Shown piece after piece: positions 47,940-59,462 of a DNA stretch of 64,000 nt. A program made the position numbers and the translations under genes. Origin of the DNA: Fremontodendron californicum (lineage: Eukaryota; Streptophyta; Magnoliopsida; Malvales; Malvaceae); the NCBI GenBank assembly GCA_030761205.1, contig JAULJL010000002.1:23415010-23479009 (forward strand), written 5' to 3'. The notes beneath the pieces were generated by a model. The model did not search any database and had not been told where the DNA came from. It was given only the letters and a program-made list of their open reading frames with translations. How positions within the stretch are numbered: the stretch's first letter is position 1; the number at the start of each line of letters is the position of its first letter.

Positions 47940-48130
47940 TATCTCATGTCATTTAATATGCCATGTCATGCCATTTCATTCATCTTGCCATGTCATTCAC
48001 ATGCCATGTCATCTATGCCATGCTTTCATTTTATGCCATGTCACCTATGCCATGTCATTCAAACGCCATGTCATTCATATGCCATGTCATTCATTATGAC
48101 ACAGCATTCATCCATGTCATTCATGTATAT
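47940..48130 (+). repeat. Short minisatellite in the 5' LTR of element 2
   Basis: Fewer than 200 bp of CATGCCATGTCATT variants, as at 21100-21290. Unit order differs slightly from that copy. Confidence 0.75.
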
Positions 48131-48857
48131 GTCATGTCTTTAATTCATGCCATTTATTATTTTGGTTATGTCATTTAAATTTTGTTATAGTAAATTGTTT
48201 GCCATGCCATGTTATTTATGCATGTTATATACTCATGTTTTAATTTGTATATTCATCATTATTCAACTTTTTGAAAATTGATATTTTCTAATAAAATAAG
48301 GTTATTCCCGAGTTCAAATAATTCATGTATTCTCTGCCTGGCTGCTGGAGAAGATATCAACAATTATCATTAACAACGGAATATCTTTCTTTCAAAAACA
48401 AGAGTGATTCAGAGATTTTCTATGTAAATAAAAATTTATGTGTTTTACCGGGTCTGTCAGGGAATATAGGAAAATTTTGAGTTAATAAATTTCGGATCAT
48501 TTTCAACTAGAAATAGGATTATTTTTAATTATTTTAAAATATCAATTTGAAAACTGATTTTTTACCGAGACTCAAGATAATACACGATTAATAAGGTACC
48601 ATTTTATATCGGCGTTGTGGGGGTGCTAATCCTTCTCTGCACGTAACCGACTCCCGAACCTGCTTCTTTGATTTCTCTGGTTTAAAAGCGCATACTTTTG
48701 AAATTAGTTTTAATTTTTTTTTTAATTAATTTTAAAAATGTTTTACAAAACCGGTTTTAATAGGTGGCCGATCACACCTAGCGTCTTTTACCCTGCCTGT
48801 GTTGTTTTCTCACCTCACTCGAGTGGGTCCTCGCGACGGGATCACGTATCGACAGCT

Positions 48858-48875
48858 CGGTGACTCCACTGGGGA
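48858..48875 (+). other. Primer-binding site of element 2
   Basis: CGGTGACTCCACTGGGGA starts three bases after the LTR end. The first base is C where a primer-binding site should read TGG; the copy at 22079 keeps TGG. Confidence 0.6.
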
Positions 48876-49717
48876 CTTTAGAGAGTCAAGCCTAGAGTCA
48901 GTCGCGTGTTATCAAAAGTTTCAGTTTTGTCGTTTTAATTGGTATTTAATTATAATTCACATTTTTTTTTTTTGTAAAATAAAGAGAATTTTTAAAATAA
49001 CAAATTTTTTCTTTTCGTCTTCATGAGCATACATATTATTATTGTGCTATGTTTATTCGAGTGCTGTGTATTATCATTATTTCTTTGATTGACTAATGCT
49101 TTCTTTTATTTAGTTCAGTTGTTTTATTATATTGCATTGTTGGGGTGTTTTTAAATTATGGGTTATAAAATAGTAGTGAAAGGTTTGTTGTTCCTCTTCA
49201 CATACTATACTTGCATTTGCATAACATGAGCCCTCAACCCGGGTTCCATCCTTTTAGGTGGAGAAAAGTACCTACGCTTCGTGGGGCAATAGCCTCTGTA
49301 TAAGCTAGCGAAATACTCCCGGGGTATAAATTACCTACGCTTCGTGAGGTGTTAACCTCTGCATAAGCCTGGGAAATGTATTCTAACAAATTGAACCCGC
49401 TTTTAGCGGGGTGCCTTACTAGCCTTCACCGGCAACAGTGAGGAGCAATTTGGAGCCTTTTTAGAACCTAATACCACTCCATATAGTAAACCTAGGCGAA
49501 GCCATGCCTATTTTCTGTTAGATATCCCGGAGTTAAGAAACACTCGGAGGAACGTTTCTCACCTTAAACGGTTTATTTTATGACACTGTTATGGTTACTT
49601 TTATCCCAGTACTGACTCGTGTTCTATTTTGTTTTGGTTTTCATCCCATGCATCATGATCATTTAAGGGGTATTTGCCTTAAGCCAAGTTCCAACCGAAG
49701 GGGTTTTCAGTATAATC
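48876..49717 (+). other. 5' leader of element 2 with a chain of stem-loops
   Basis: The two 62-bp repeats lie at 49268-49380. Hairpins are ACG-CTT-CGT followed by GGGGC-AATA-GCCTC in the first repeat, ACG-CTT-CGT followed by GAGGT-GTTA-ACCTC in the second, then CCCGC-TTTTA-GCGGG (49396-49410) and CCTTCAC/GTGAGG (49423-49443). About 36 extra bases near 49600-49636 are absent from element 1. Confidence 0.55.
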
Positions 49718-51703
49718 ATGGAACCTCAAGACCTTCTGCCGATATCAGTGGTTAGCAAGACATATCAAGAGGTTAGGGTTGAGACCGAGGGAAACCAGGG
49801 TGACAAAGGAGACTGCTTAGCCACTGGTTTTGTGTTCGCACTTTTTGAGTCAGTTCACTTGGATTTTGTTCAGAACGACTTAACAGAATTAGAGGAAATC
49901 TGGAGACAGTGGGAAGTTGCAAGGAAAGATGAGTTCATCGAAAAATATGGTGACATAGCTTTATTCCTTTTGGTCAAGATGGATGAGCAGTTAATCAAGG
50001 CCATAGTACAGTTTTGAGATCCATCGTATCGATGCTTCACTTTTAATCAGGAAGATATGGTGCCCACCATTGTGGAATATTCTATCTTGCTCTGTGTTGA
50101 GTTAGCAAATTCAGATAAAATCTATTGGAAAGAGCATAAGACATGGAGCTGTCGGAAGACGCTTTCCAAAGTGATGGGTATAAAGTTTTCGGTTGATTCT
50201 CCATACATAAAGAGGAAGGGTTCGAGTGACTACATCCCTTGGGTAGTTTTGCGAAATTATATCAAGAATAACTCAAATGATGACCGTGTTGTGGATGTCT
50301 TTGCCCTGGCAATTTATGGATTAGTCATATTCCCGAAGGTGGAAGGTCACATCGAAGCAGCCGTAGTAGACTTCTTCAATCGTTTGGACAAAGAAATTGA
50401 CCCTTCCCCTACCATTCTTGTTGAGACAATCACGTAACTCAGTTACTGTCGAAGACGAGAAAAGGGACATTTCGAGGGTTGCGTACAGCTTCTGTATGTC
50501 TAAATGCAGAGCCATTTCTAGGGTGATGATGGTGGAAAACTTCACATAAAGACCTTTAGTCCCCTCCGAGAATTCAACAAGGAAAAATGGCTAAGGAAAA
50601 GAGATAAGAAGCAATGGATCAGGACTCTCCGTCACTTGGGTAGAGAAGATATAACTTGGAGGGCTCTGTGGATGCCACTCAGGTCGATCTTGTACCATTG
50701 TGGTGATAACTTATGGGTTCCATTGTTGGGAATCTGGGGGTCGTTAGCTATGCTCCATTACTAGTACAGAGGCAATACGGATCCAAATAGTTCATCCCAA
50801 TGACTAATGAGCTTACTTTGAAGGAGTTCTCCTATGGTGGGTCTCGATATATGGGAAAGATACGTGAAGCTACCAAGGCATGGCAGAATCTACACCGATC
50901 GCAAGTGGTTAGGTACATTAACAATGCCACTCCGACATATCAGGTATGGAGAGCCAAGAGGGTCCGTGACATTGTGCTTCCTACCAAGGACACCTCTCTT
51001 CATCCGATAACACTTCAGCCAGAACCCATAGTACCGACAGAAGCTGAGATTATCAGACAAGAGTTGGAAAAAGACAAAGGGAAACTGTAGTGTGAGTATG
51101 ATAAGCTTCAGGAGGAAGTCAAAGATTTGAGGATCGACCTTGAGATCCAAGAGGCCAAGACACGGAGATTGGCTAAAGAGCGAGACATGGTACAATCCGA
51201 CATAAGGGATTTACATCAAGAGAACAAGAGGCTAAGGGCCAGAGGAAAATTTGTTGGTTCTAGCAAGCTTCTCAGCACACATGAGAGAGAGATGGAAAAG
51301 CTTCAGAAAGAATTGGAGTTCTGGAAGGGCAAGGCTAAAGAAAGCAAGGAAAAGAAGTCCAGATTTGCTCATGAGCGGCAAAAGTGGTGTGATGCAAGCT
51401 CATTGGTTTTGGACAAAGTTGGAAAGATACTTGCAAGAGAATGAGCTGCTGAAAGCCAGATTGGGAAATGAGAGGGATAAGACATCCATGCTGCACAAGG
51501 AGAGTGAGACGCTTCATTCAACCATCCAGTCCCTAGAAAATCAGTTTCAAGTCCAGAAGGCTGACATCAATGCCATCATTCAGGAATGTCGAGAGAGGGA
51601 GACCGAGTGGAGCCAGGCAAATGATTTAGCTATAGATGCTAGCATGAGGTGGAAGGCAGAAACTTTGGGGAGACAACAGTATATAGAGCACCTGACCAGG
51701 TAG
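49718..51703 (+). pseudogene. ORF1 of element 2 (DUF7745-like domain plus coiled coil), broken
   Basis: Opens MEPQDLLPISVVSK. It has the same TGA as element 1 after IKAIVQF (50015-50017), then DMVPTIVEYSILL and IPWVVLRNYIKN to a TAA at 50435-50437. A second frame starting near 50800 (LTLKEFSYGGSRYMG) has a TAG at 51088-51090 and then runs on as a charged coiled coil. A frameshift near 51410 moves it to the frame ending IEHLTR at 51703. The function of this family is unknown; its position upstream of gag is typical of Ogre elements. Confidence 0.7.
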
Positions 51704-52178
51704 ATCCACACGGCTATGATTACGGCAAGAGAGATGGTGAAAAAGTGAAGACTTTGAGACAAGATGTCAACCCGATCGGGAAACATGGACAGCATCTGTT
51801 GAACTTCCTAGAATAAGCACAAGACCAGTTGAGCAGATCAAATTTTTTTATGTAACCTGAGATTAAGAGATGATATGTAACAAGTTTCTATGAATTAATG
51901 AAAAAACATTGTGTTGAAATTTGATCTTATGGCAAATACCATTACTTGCATCATTTCATACAAGTTATAGAAGCATACATTCATACATTCAAATGTTTGA
52001 TTAGTCATACATTGATTCATTTATTCATCCATGCACACATTTAATAAATAAAAGGAATAATGTGCCATGAAATTCTAATCCGTGGTATTTACACGAAGGT
52101 TTAAAAATTAGGCACCCACCAAAACTCCCAGAGAGAAGCACTTCACATCAGTATAATACTCGATCGCAAGTCAGGATC
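51704..52178 (+). other. Spacer between ORF1 and gag, element 2
   Basis: No gene seen. Very similar to 24891-25365, including the CATACATTCA words and the in-frame YNTRSQVRI stretch before the gag ATG. Confidence 0.5.
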
Positions 52179-54060
52179 ATGAAAAATGAACAACTTGCCC
52201 GAATAGAGAGAATGGAAAGGACTCAGGATGAGTTGAGGGAAGAGTTGGCCAAATCTCAGGCCAAGTCGAGAGATCACATGATTAAGCTGATGGAATTAGT
52301 GTCCGCCATAGTCAAAGGAAAGGGACATATGGAGAATTTAGCCCCAAGATTAGAATCAAGACATCAAAGGGGGAAAGAGGGGCAACAAGAAGCTGTATTA
52401 ACAGATGGCCAATCTACGCAAAATATAGAAATTCCACTATCGACAGTTGCAATGCCTTTCGTGTGTGTTCAAACCAACCTAGGGCACTGAAATAGATGCC
52501 AGTTGGGGTAAATCTTGGAGCAATCCCGACAGATTCTATCTATATCCCAGACCTGGATGAGCTTGCCAAACAAGAAAAGAGGAAAACGGTAGAATTAAAA
52601 AGGGTTGAAACAGTCGAATCACAAAAGAAGTATCAGCTATTGGAAGAAAGGCTGAGGGCCATGGAGGGGGCTGAGCTGTTTGGAAGCCTCGATGCTAAAG
52701 AGATGAGTTTAGTCTCCGGCTTAGTGATCCCACCCAAGTTCAAAATGCCAAATTTTGAGAAGTACAACTGGACCACCGATACTTCAGCATATTTGACGAT
52801 GTATTGTCAAAAAACGATCGGACATGATAGTGATGAGAAGTTGCTTATCCACTACTTCCAAGACAGCCTTACGTGGTCTGCCACTCGATGGTACAATCAA
52901 CTCACCCGAAGCAAGATCCGATCATGGATAGATTTGGCTAGGGCCTCCTTGGAACACTACAAACACATATCTGACATGGTACTATCCCTACAAAACATGG
53001 AGAAGCAAGCTACTGAATGCTTCAAACAGTAAGCCCAAAAATAGAGAGACATGGCAACCCAGGCGCAGCCATCATTGACAGATAAAAAAACTACGGTTCT
53101 CTTCATTAATACTTTGGAAGCACCATACTATGAGAAGTTAGTGGGGAATGCCACTAAGAATTTGGTAGATATGGTCATATCTGGATAGATGATTGAAACC
53201 GCCATCAAAAGCGGAAAGATGGATGGTGGACAGTCAGCCGCCCACAAGAAAATAACTTCTGCCAAGAAAAAAGAAGGGGAGGCTCACGCAGTCAGTTTCA
53301 ATACCCGACCTTTTGCACCTCCAACACCTTATTCACCTTGCCTAACCTACAATCCATATTATCCATCTATAAACAGCCTCACTCAGAACCTTTTTCCTTA
53401 CACAGTTATCCCACAACAACCATATCCGACTAGCGTATCTCCTCAGATAACCATTCACCAAACACTACCCCAAACATCCAAAACATTCTCCGAAATGATC
53501 AAAGGCCTGTGAGGAATACCCAAAAGCCTCAATATGACCCTATCCCCACTACTTACAGTAAGTTATACTCAAAGCTTCTATAGTGTCAACTCATTACACC
53601 TGTCTATCTTCAACCTTTAAAACCTCCTTATCCCAAGTGGTACGATTCCAACGCTCACTGTACGTACCATGCAGGCATCCAAGGACACTCAACCGAGACT
53701 TGCACTACTTTCAAATGCACTCAGAGCCTTATTGATGCAAGAATCTTGAAATTTGAGCCAAAAAATGGACCTAATATTGCGGGAAACCCGTTGCCTAATC
53801 ATACGAAGGTCAAGGTTAAAGCAATCATGTCCGGAAAGGTTGAAAGGGTAAAAAAAGATGTCAAAAAAGTAAAAATGCCTATGATCAGAATCTGGTTTGA
53901 GATGGTCAAGGTAAGGTTGGTTAAGCCAAAATCAGATGTAAGGAAGATAGTCAACCAGGTGGAGGACTTTTGCCAATATGAGTGTAAAGGGTATGCCATT
54001 CAGTACTGTGAAAAGTTTTTAGCAAAGGTTCAAAAGATGATGGATATGGATGAGACCTAG
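52179..54060 (+). pseudogene. Gag of element 2, broken
   Basis: The N-terminal coiled coil is at 52179-52490. A one-base loss there gives a TGA at 52488 and shifts the frame. The gag domain at about 52700-53032 carries VIPPKFKMPNFEKYNW and LTWSATRWYNQL. Stops follow at 53030 (TAA) and 53042 (TAG, shared with element 1). A proline-rich linker and a PxPxxYxELL-type motif lead to a zinc-binding-like CX2HX5HX4C at 53659-53703. A last frame runs to a TAG at 54058-54060, directly before the protease. Gag binds RNA and builds the particle in this family. Confidence 0.8.
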
Positions 54061-55844
54061 TTTTCTGAAAAGATAGAGGAGTCTGAAATCAGTATGAATG
54101 AGACTGATTATGGGGTGGATAGACCCTTGATCATATATTATGATAAGCCCGAGGTAAAGGTTATTCCAGTAGTCGAGGGACCCGCTCCAAAAATGATCAT
54201 AGAATTGCCGTCACTTTTTCCTTACAAAGGAGACAAGACGATTCCATGGAAGTATGAATACAGTATAGCAATGCTAGGATCTTCAAACCATCAGGAAACA
54301 GCCGTGGATGTAACCAAAGTGGGGCACCTAACCCGAAGCAGTAGATGTTATGCCCCGGGGAAAATTGAACCGGGAAAGACAAGGGGATCAGACAAAGGAA
54401 AAAGGGTAGTGAGACCAGACCCTATAGAGGTAGAACAACCTGGGGAAGTTGAAAAGGACCCAGCATCGGTTGGCAAAGTGAAAGAACCGATAAATAAGAA
54501 GAAAGCCTGTGAGTTCCTAAAGTTCATCAAACACAGTGAGTACAGTGTGGTAGAGCAATTGCACCGCCAACCGACGAGGATTTCAGTACTTTCACTGTTG
54601 TTAAACTTAGATCCACATCGAAATGCTCTGCTAATAATTTTGAACCAGGCTTATGTAGCCAACAACATATTAGTCGATAAGCTAGACCGATTGGTGGGGA
54701 ACATCACAGCAGATGATTGCATCTCCTTTAGTTATGATGAGATACCACCGAATGGAATAAGATCCACCAAGGCTCTCCATATCACCACTACCTGTAAGTG
54801 GTACATTCTACCCCGAGTACTCATTGAAAATGGATCTTCTCTGAATGTGATACCATTGGCTACCTTATCAAAACTGTCAATTGATATGTCCTACATGCTG
54901 CCGAGTCATACTGTTGTTAGAGCCTTTGATGGCACTTGTCAGGATGTGATGGGAATCATTGAGATCCTACTTCAGATAGGTCCCTGTACCTATAAGGTTG
55001 ATTTTCAAGTGATGGACATCACCCCATCTTACAATTGCTTACTGGGAAAGCCGTGGATTCACTCTACCGGGGCTCTGCCATCATCTCTCGAATAAAAGCT
55101 GAAATTTGTAAAGGAAGGGCGTTTAGTCAGTGTGTCAGGAGAAAAATATATCATAGATTCTGCATCCACAGATAACCCTTATATAGAGGTGAATGAGGAT
55201 GCTGTAGAGTGCTCATTCAGGTCGCTGGAATTTGTCAATGCCGTGTTCGTCACTAAAGGATATAAAATTCCAAAGCCAAGGCTATCCAAGAATACCAGGT
55301 TAGGGGTGAGAACAACAGTTGGGAAAGGCTGAAGAGCACGAAAGGGACTAGGGAAGTATCTCCAAGGGATGGCTAGAGCAATAGAAGTGGCCTGGAAGAA
55401 AGATCGATTCAGTCTCGAGTATCTTCCTAAAGCTCACGAGAAAAGGAAACAAATTGAGAAGAACCGAAAAAGGAGGAGGGCCCGTCTTGCAGGTGTGGAT
55501 ATGGAGTGGAAGCCCATGACTTTCCCACCAATCCTTCACATCTTTCGCTTGGCTGGTTTCAAGTATAGGAGTAAGAATTCTGAGGATGTAATGGTCCTAC
55601 TGGAGCAAGCTTTTGAGAAGTTCTACGGGGTTGAAGACAAACAACCACATGAAATTATGGTTGGCATGGCCAAAACAGATGAACAGAGGGGTGAAAGCAC
55701 TAGTTGGGTTGTGCGCCCGTGGCCTTTGGGTTATGAGCTAACAAATTGAAGCGTGATTGAATTTCCCATAGTTTTTAGGTCTACTCTAGTGTAATGCTCG
55801 AATCAACCATAATTGCCTCTGCCCAAGGGCATTAAGAATCCTTT
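54061..55844 (+). pseudogene. Aspartic protease region with G-patch-like tail, element 2
   Basis: The longest open stretch of the window (54094-55095, 333 codons) holds the retropepsin-like domain. VLIENGSSLNVIPLATLSKL is the active-site region (54826-54837 encode ENGS, where relatives have Asp), and YNCLLGKPWIHSTGALPSSL is the C-terminal motif. The frame continues past TAA (55093) and TGA (55330). The part with ARKGLGKYLQGMARAIEV (about 55335-55390) resembles the G-patch found downstream of protease in Tat elements. A TGA at 55747, probably from TGG, precedes the candidate intron. The enzyme would cut the polyprotein. Confidence 0.75.
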
Positions 55845-56005
55845 GTATGGGCGTATGTTTAAGACTTATCATTTAATAAATAACAATCAAGATGCATGTT
55901 CTTCATATCAATGTGTCCTCATTATTTCATTATTTCATCCTTTCATTCTTTCATTATTATTGCCTATATACCTTTCTATATTGTTTATTCCCTACCTATT
56001 TACAG
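55845..56005 (+). other. Candidate Ogre-type intron between PRO and RT
   Basis: A T/C-rich, non-coding stretch (55915-56003) ends TTTACAG at 56005. Coding similarity resumes at once with CPDTGYEDCP in another frame. A GT at 55845 (CTTT|GTATGG) would join the frames correctly and remove 161 nt. A better-looking GTATGT at 55853 would not keep frame. Ogre elements are known for a spliced intron at this place. Only one copy survives in the window. Confidence 0.55.
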
Positions 56006-57690
56006 GTGTCCGGATACGGGATATGAGGACTGTCCTGTCAATAATTCTGAAATTGATTTTGAGAAACCTATCTATACGGGTGATTTCGATGCCAACAAAG
56101 ATGTCGAGGATTGTGATTTGCCTTTGGATTTGTTGAGAATAATATAACAAGAGGAGAAACAAGTATTGCCTCACAGAGAGTAGTTAGAAGTAATAAATTT
56201 GGGGGATGGGGAAGAAATAAGTGATGTCAAGATTGGGACTACCATTTCACCATTGATAAAGCAAGATTTGATAAGTCTACTCCGGGAATACACGGATGTG
56301 TTTGCATGGTCATACCAAGACATGCTTGGGTTGGACTTTGACATTGTGGTTCACAAACTCCCTCTGAAACCAGATTGCATGCCAATTCAGCAGAAACTGA
56401 GAAGAATAAGGCCCGAAATGCTATTAGAAGTGAAAGAGGAAGTGAAAAAGAAATTCAATGTCGGATTCTTGGAAGTAGAAAAATACCCTGAGTGGGTAGC
56501 AAACATTGTTCCAGTTCTGAAGAAAGATGGCAAAGTACGGATGTGTGGTGATTACGGGACCTGAACAGGGTGAGCCCTAAGGATAATTTCCCCTTGGCTC
56601 ATATTGATACTTTAGTCGATAATACCGTGAAGAATTTTGTGTTTTCCTTCATGGACGGATTCTCAGGGTATAATCAGATCAAGATGGCACCAGAGGATAT
56701 GGATAAAACCACATTCGTGACGATGTCGGAAACCTTTTGCTATAAGGTGATGCCATTCGGGTTGAAAAACACTGGGGCAACATATCAAAAAACCATGGTA
56801 ACTTTGTTCCATGACATGATGCACAAAGGGATCAAAGTTTATGTCGATGATATGATTGCAAAGTCGCAAAGAGAGGATGAACACATTTCGAATCTTAAGA
56901 AGCTATTTGAAAGGTTGAGAAAATTTAAACTTAAACTCAACCCGACAAAATGTACTTTCAGAGTCACTTCAGGAAAGCTACTAGGCTTCGTTGTTGGCCA
57001 GAAACTGATTGAGATTGATCTAGATAAAGTGAAAGCTATTCAGAGCTTGCCTCTCCCTCGTACTCAGAAAGAAGTAAAAAGCTTTTGGGTAAGCTAAAGT
57101 ATATAGCTCGGTTCATCTCTCAACTGACCGATAAGTGCGACCCAATCTTCAAGTTACTCCGGAAGCGTGATCTAGGGGAATTGGATGAAGGCTGCCAGAT
57201 AGCCTTTTACAAGGTCAAGCATTATCTGTCGAACCCACCAATACTAATGTCGCTGATCCCAGGGAAGTCGTTGATATTGTATTTGTCAGTATTCGAGAAG
57301 TCCATGGGATGTGTGTTGAGGCAACATGATGAAACCGGAAAGAAAACACAAGCCATCTACTATCTCAGCAAAAAGTTCATTGAGTACGAGTTGAAATATT
57401 CATTGGTAGAAATGCTTTGTTGTGCCCTAGCCTGGACTGCCCGGAGACTCAGGCAATACATGTTGTATCATACGACATGGCTGATTGTAAAGCTAGATCC
57501 CCTCAAATACGTATTCGAGGCACCTTCGTTGTCAACAAGAACGGCAATATGGCAGGTATTGCTTTTCGAATATGATATTGTGTATGTGAGCCAAAAAGGC
57601 TATAAAAGGTAGCGTAGTAACCAAATTCCTAGCAAGTCGGACAGTGAAGGATTAGGAGCCTCTAGACTTTGATTTCCCTGACGAAGACCT
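56006..57690 (+). pseudogene. Reverse transcriptase and first RNase H, element 2, broken
   Basis: The RT runs from about 56199. It includes YPEWVANIVPVLKKDGKVRM, FSFMDGFSGYNQIKM (catalytic Asp) and YVDDMIAKS (56840-56866). Single-base losses near 56553 and 57083 shift the frame twice; stops lie at 56145 and 56178. The connection and RNase H region (to about 57600) has SMGCVLRQHDETG and AIYYLSKKFIEYE. A base gain near 57605 ends it at a TAG at 57610. Together these would copy the element's RNA into DNA. Confidence 0.85.
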
Positions 57691-57693
57691 AAT

Positions 57694-58163
57694 GTGTATT
57701 TCGCAAGAAAAAAAGCTTCCTCTGAGAAGAAAACTTGGAAGATGTACTTTGATGGCGCATCTAACGCCATGGGGCACGAAATCGGTGCAGTGCTCATATC
57801 CCCTGGGGAAGATTATTATCCTTTCACTACCAGATTGGATTTTGGTTGTACAAACAATACCGCTGAGTATGAAGCATGTACTATGGGTCTTCGTGCTGCC
57901 ATAGAAAGAAAGATCAAAACACTAGAGGTCTTCGAAATTCAGCCCTGGTAATATATCAACTGTGCGGAGAGTGGAAAACCCGAGATGCAAAGCTAATCCG
58001 ATATCGAGAGCTTATACTGAGATTGATTGAAGAGTACGAAGAGGTGGTTTTCAATTACTTGCCCCGAGAAGAAAATCGAATGGCAGATGCTTTAGCCACT
58101 TTGTCATCAATGTTTAAGGTGAATGAAGGTGTCGAAGTTGTGCCGATCAAGACGAGCATATAA
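57694..58163 (+). pseudogene. Second (archaeal-like) RNase H, element 2, broken
   Basis: MYFDGASNAMG carries the first catalytic Asp and TNNTAEYEACTMGL the Glu. A frameshift at about 57940 destroys the GDSALV-type site, and MADALATLSSMF (58080-58115) holds the last Asp. An extra RNase H of this type between RT/RNase H and integrase is a mark of the Tat lineage. The frame ends at a TAA at 58161. Confidence 0.8.
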
Positions 58164-59462
58164 GAGTGTCCTGCCCACTGCTTGAGTATCGAAGAAGAAG
58201 CGAATGGTCACCCTTGGTATTACGACATCTTGCAATACATTAAGAGTCAAAAGTACCCTGAACAAGCAATAGAAAATGATAAGAGAATCATGAGAAGAAT
58301 GGCGATGGGTTATGTCTTGGATGGTGAAATCCTTTACAAGAAAAGGAAAGACCAGGTCTTGTTGAGGTGTGTCGTTCTTGCTGAAGCTTAGAGAATCCTC
58401 GAAGAGGTCCACGAAGGGATATGTGGCATCCACGCGAATGGCCACATGCTGGCTAAGCAGATTATGAGGGCCAGATACTATTGGCTAACCATGGAAGGGG
58501 ATTGCATCAATTATTCCTGGAAGTGCCATAAATGCCAGATAAACGCCGACAAGATTCACGTGCCGTCATCGTTGCTGCATGTCATGATGGCTCCATGACC
58601 ATTTTCAATGTGGGGGATGGATATGATTGGGCCCATTACCGCAAAAGCTTTGAACGAGGACTATTTTATCCTAGTGGCCATAGACTACTTAACAAAGTGG
58701 GTAGAAGCAGCCTTTTATGCCAATGTAACAAAGTCAGTGGTGTGCAGATTCGTCAAGAAAAAGATTGTGTGCTGATATGGACTCCCGAAAAGGATAATCT
58801 CGGACAATGCTCTTAATCTTAGCAACAAGATGATGAGGGAAATACGTACCCAATTCAAGATCAAGCACCATAATTCGGCACCTTATCATCCAAAAATGAA
58901 TGGGGCAGTAGAAGCAGCCAATAAGATCCCCAAGAAGATTATTGAAAAGATGACTGATGTGTACAAAGATTGGCATGAGATCTTGCCTTTTGCTCTCTAC
59001 GCATATCGTACTTCAGTTTTCACATCTACGGGGGCCACGTCATTTTCTCTGGTATACGGGATAGAAGCAGTGCTGCCTATTGAGGTAGAAATCCCTTAAC
59101 TTCGTGTCTTGATGGAAGTAGGCCTGGAAGAGGCAGAATGGGTTAAAGCTCGCTATGAACAGTTGAATCTTATCGAGGAGAAGAGGATGAAGGCAATTTT
59201 CCATGGGCAAATGTATCAGAAAAGGATGATCCGAGCCCATTACAAGAAAGTTCGCCCCACGCAGTTTCAAGAGGGAAAGTTTGTACTGAGGAAGGTTCTC
59301 TCCATTGTGAAAGATCCTCGCAGAAAATGGGCTCCGAACTAGGAAGGACCTTATGTGGTGAAAAGAGTTTTTTCTAGAGGTGCAAATATCTTAACTCGGA
59401 TGGACGGTGATGACTTAAGAAATCCCGTGAATGCCAACGAATTGAAGAAATACTATGCTTGA
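58164..59462 (+). pseudogene. Integrase, element 2, broken by in-frame stops
   Basis: One frame covers the whole domain. The HHCC zinc motif lies in about 58400-58545 (HANGH ... CHKCQ). The catalytic core has Asp at 58620, Asp at 58803 and Glu at 58911, a D,D(35)E spacing. GAVEAANK and PFALYAYRTSV follow. Stops interrupt at 58389, 58596, 58773, 59097 and 59340; the natural end is TGA at 59460-59462 after LKKYYA. At 58596 the expected Trp codon is TGA and at 58773 an expected Arg codon is TGA. No chromodomain follows. Confidence 0.85.

Larger units (their letters stand above)
29971..48854 (+). mobile_element. Compound LTR block 2 (about 18.9 kb, TG...CA), between element 1 and element 2
   Basis: This block has the same internal order as 3103-22075: head, inverted half, tail, second tail, inverted LTR, inverted 3' UTR, complete LTR. 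It starts after a polypurine tract and ends before a primer-binding site. Most sampled stretches look 90-97 percent identical to block 1. If the blocks are true LTRs, blocks 1 and 2 are the LTR pair of the element whose internal region is 22076-29970. Confidence 0.6.
44093..48854 (+). mobile_element. Complete forward LTR (5' LTR of element 2), 4.76 kb
   Basis: Starts TGTAGACACCTAATTTTG and ends ATCGACA at 48854. AGTCAA boxes lie at 44215-44280, 158-bp repeats at 44700-45400, 83-bp repeats at 46400-46720, a short minisatellite at 47940-48130 and the conserved block at 48563-48665. About 85-200 bp of U5 are lost at about 48781, which removes the GATTGGTGG PBS-like word present in the other tails. 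Confidence 0.8.

Noticed and set aside
54197..54530. Antisense open frames inside gag-pol
   Set aside because: They lie opposite the better supported sense frames and show no recognisable motifs. The same holds for minus-strand frames at 24523-24982, 25499-25921 and 50890-51195.
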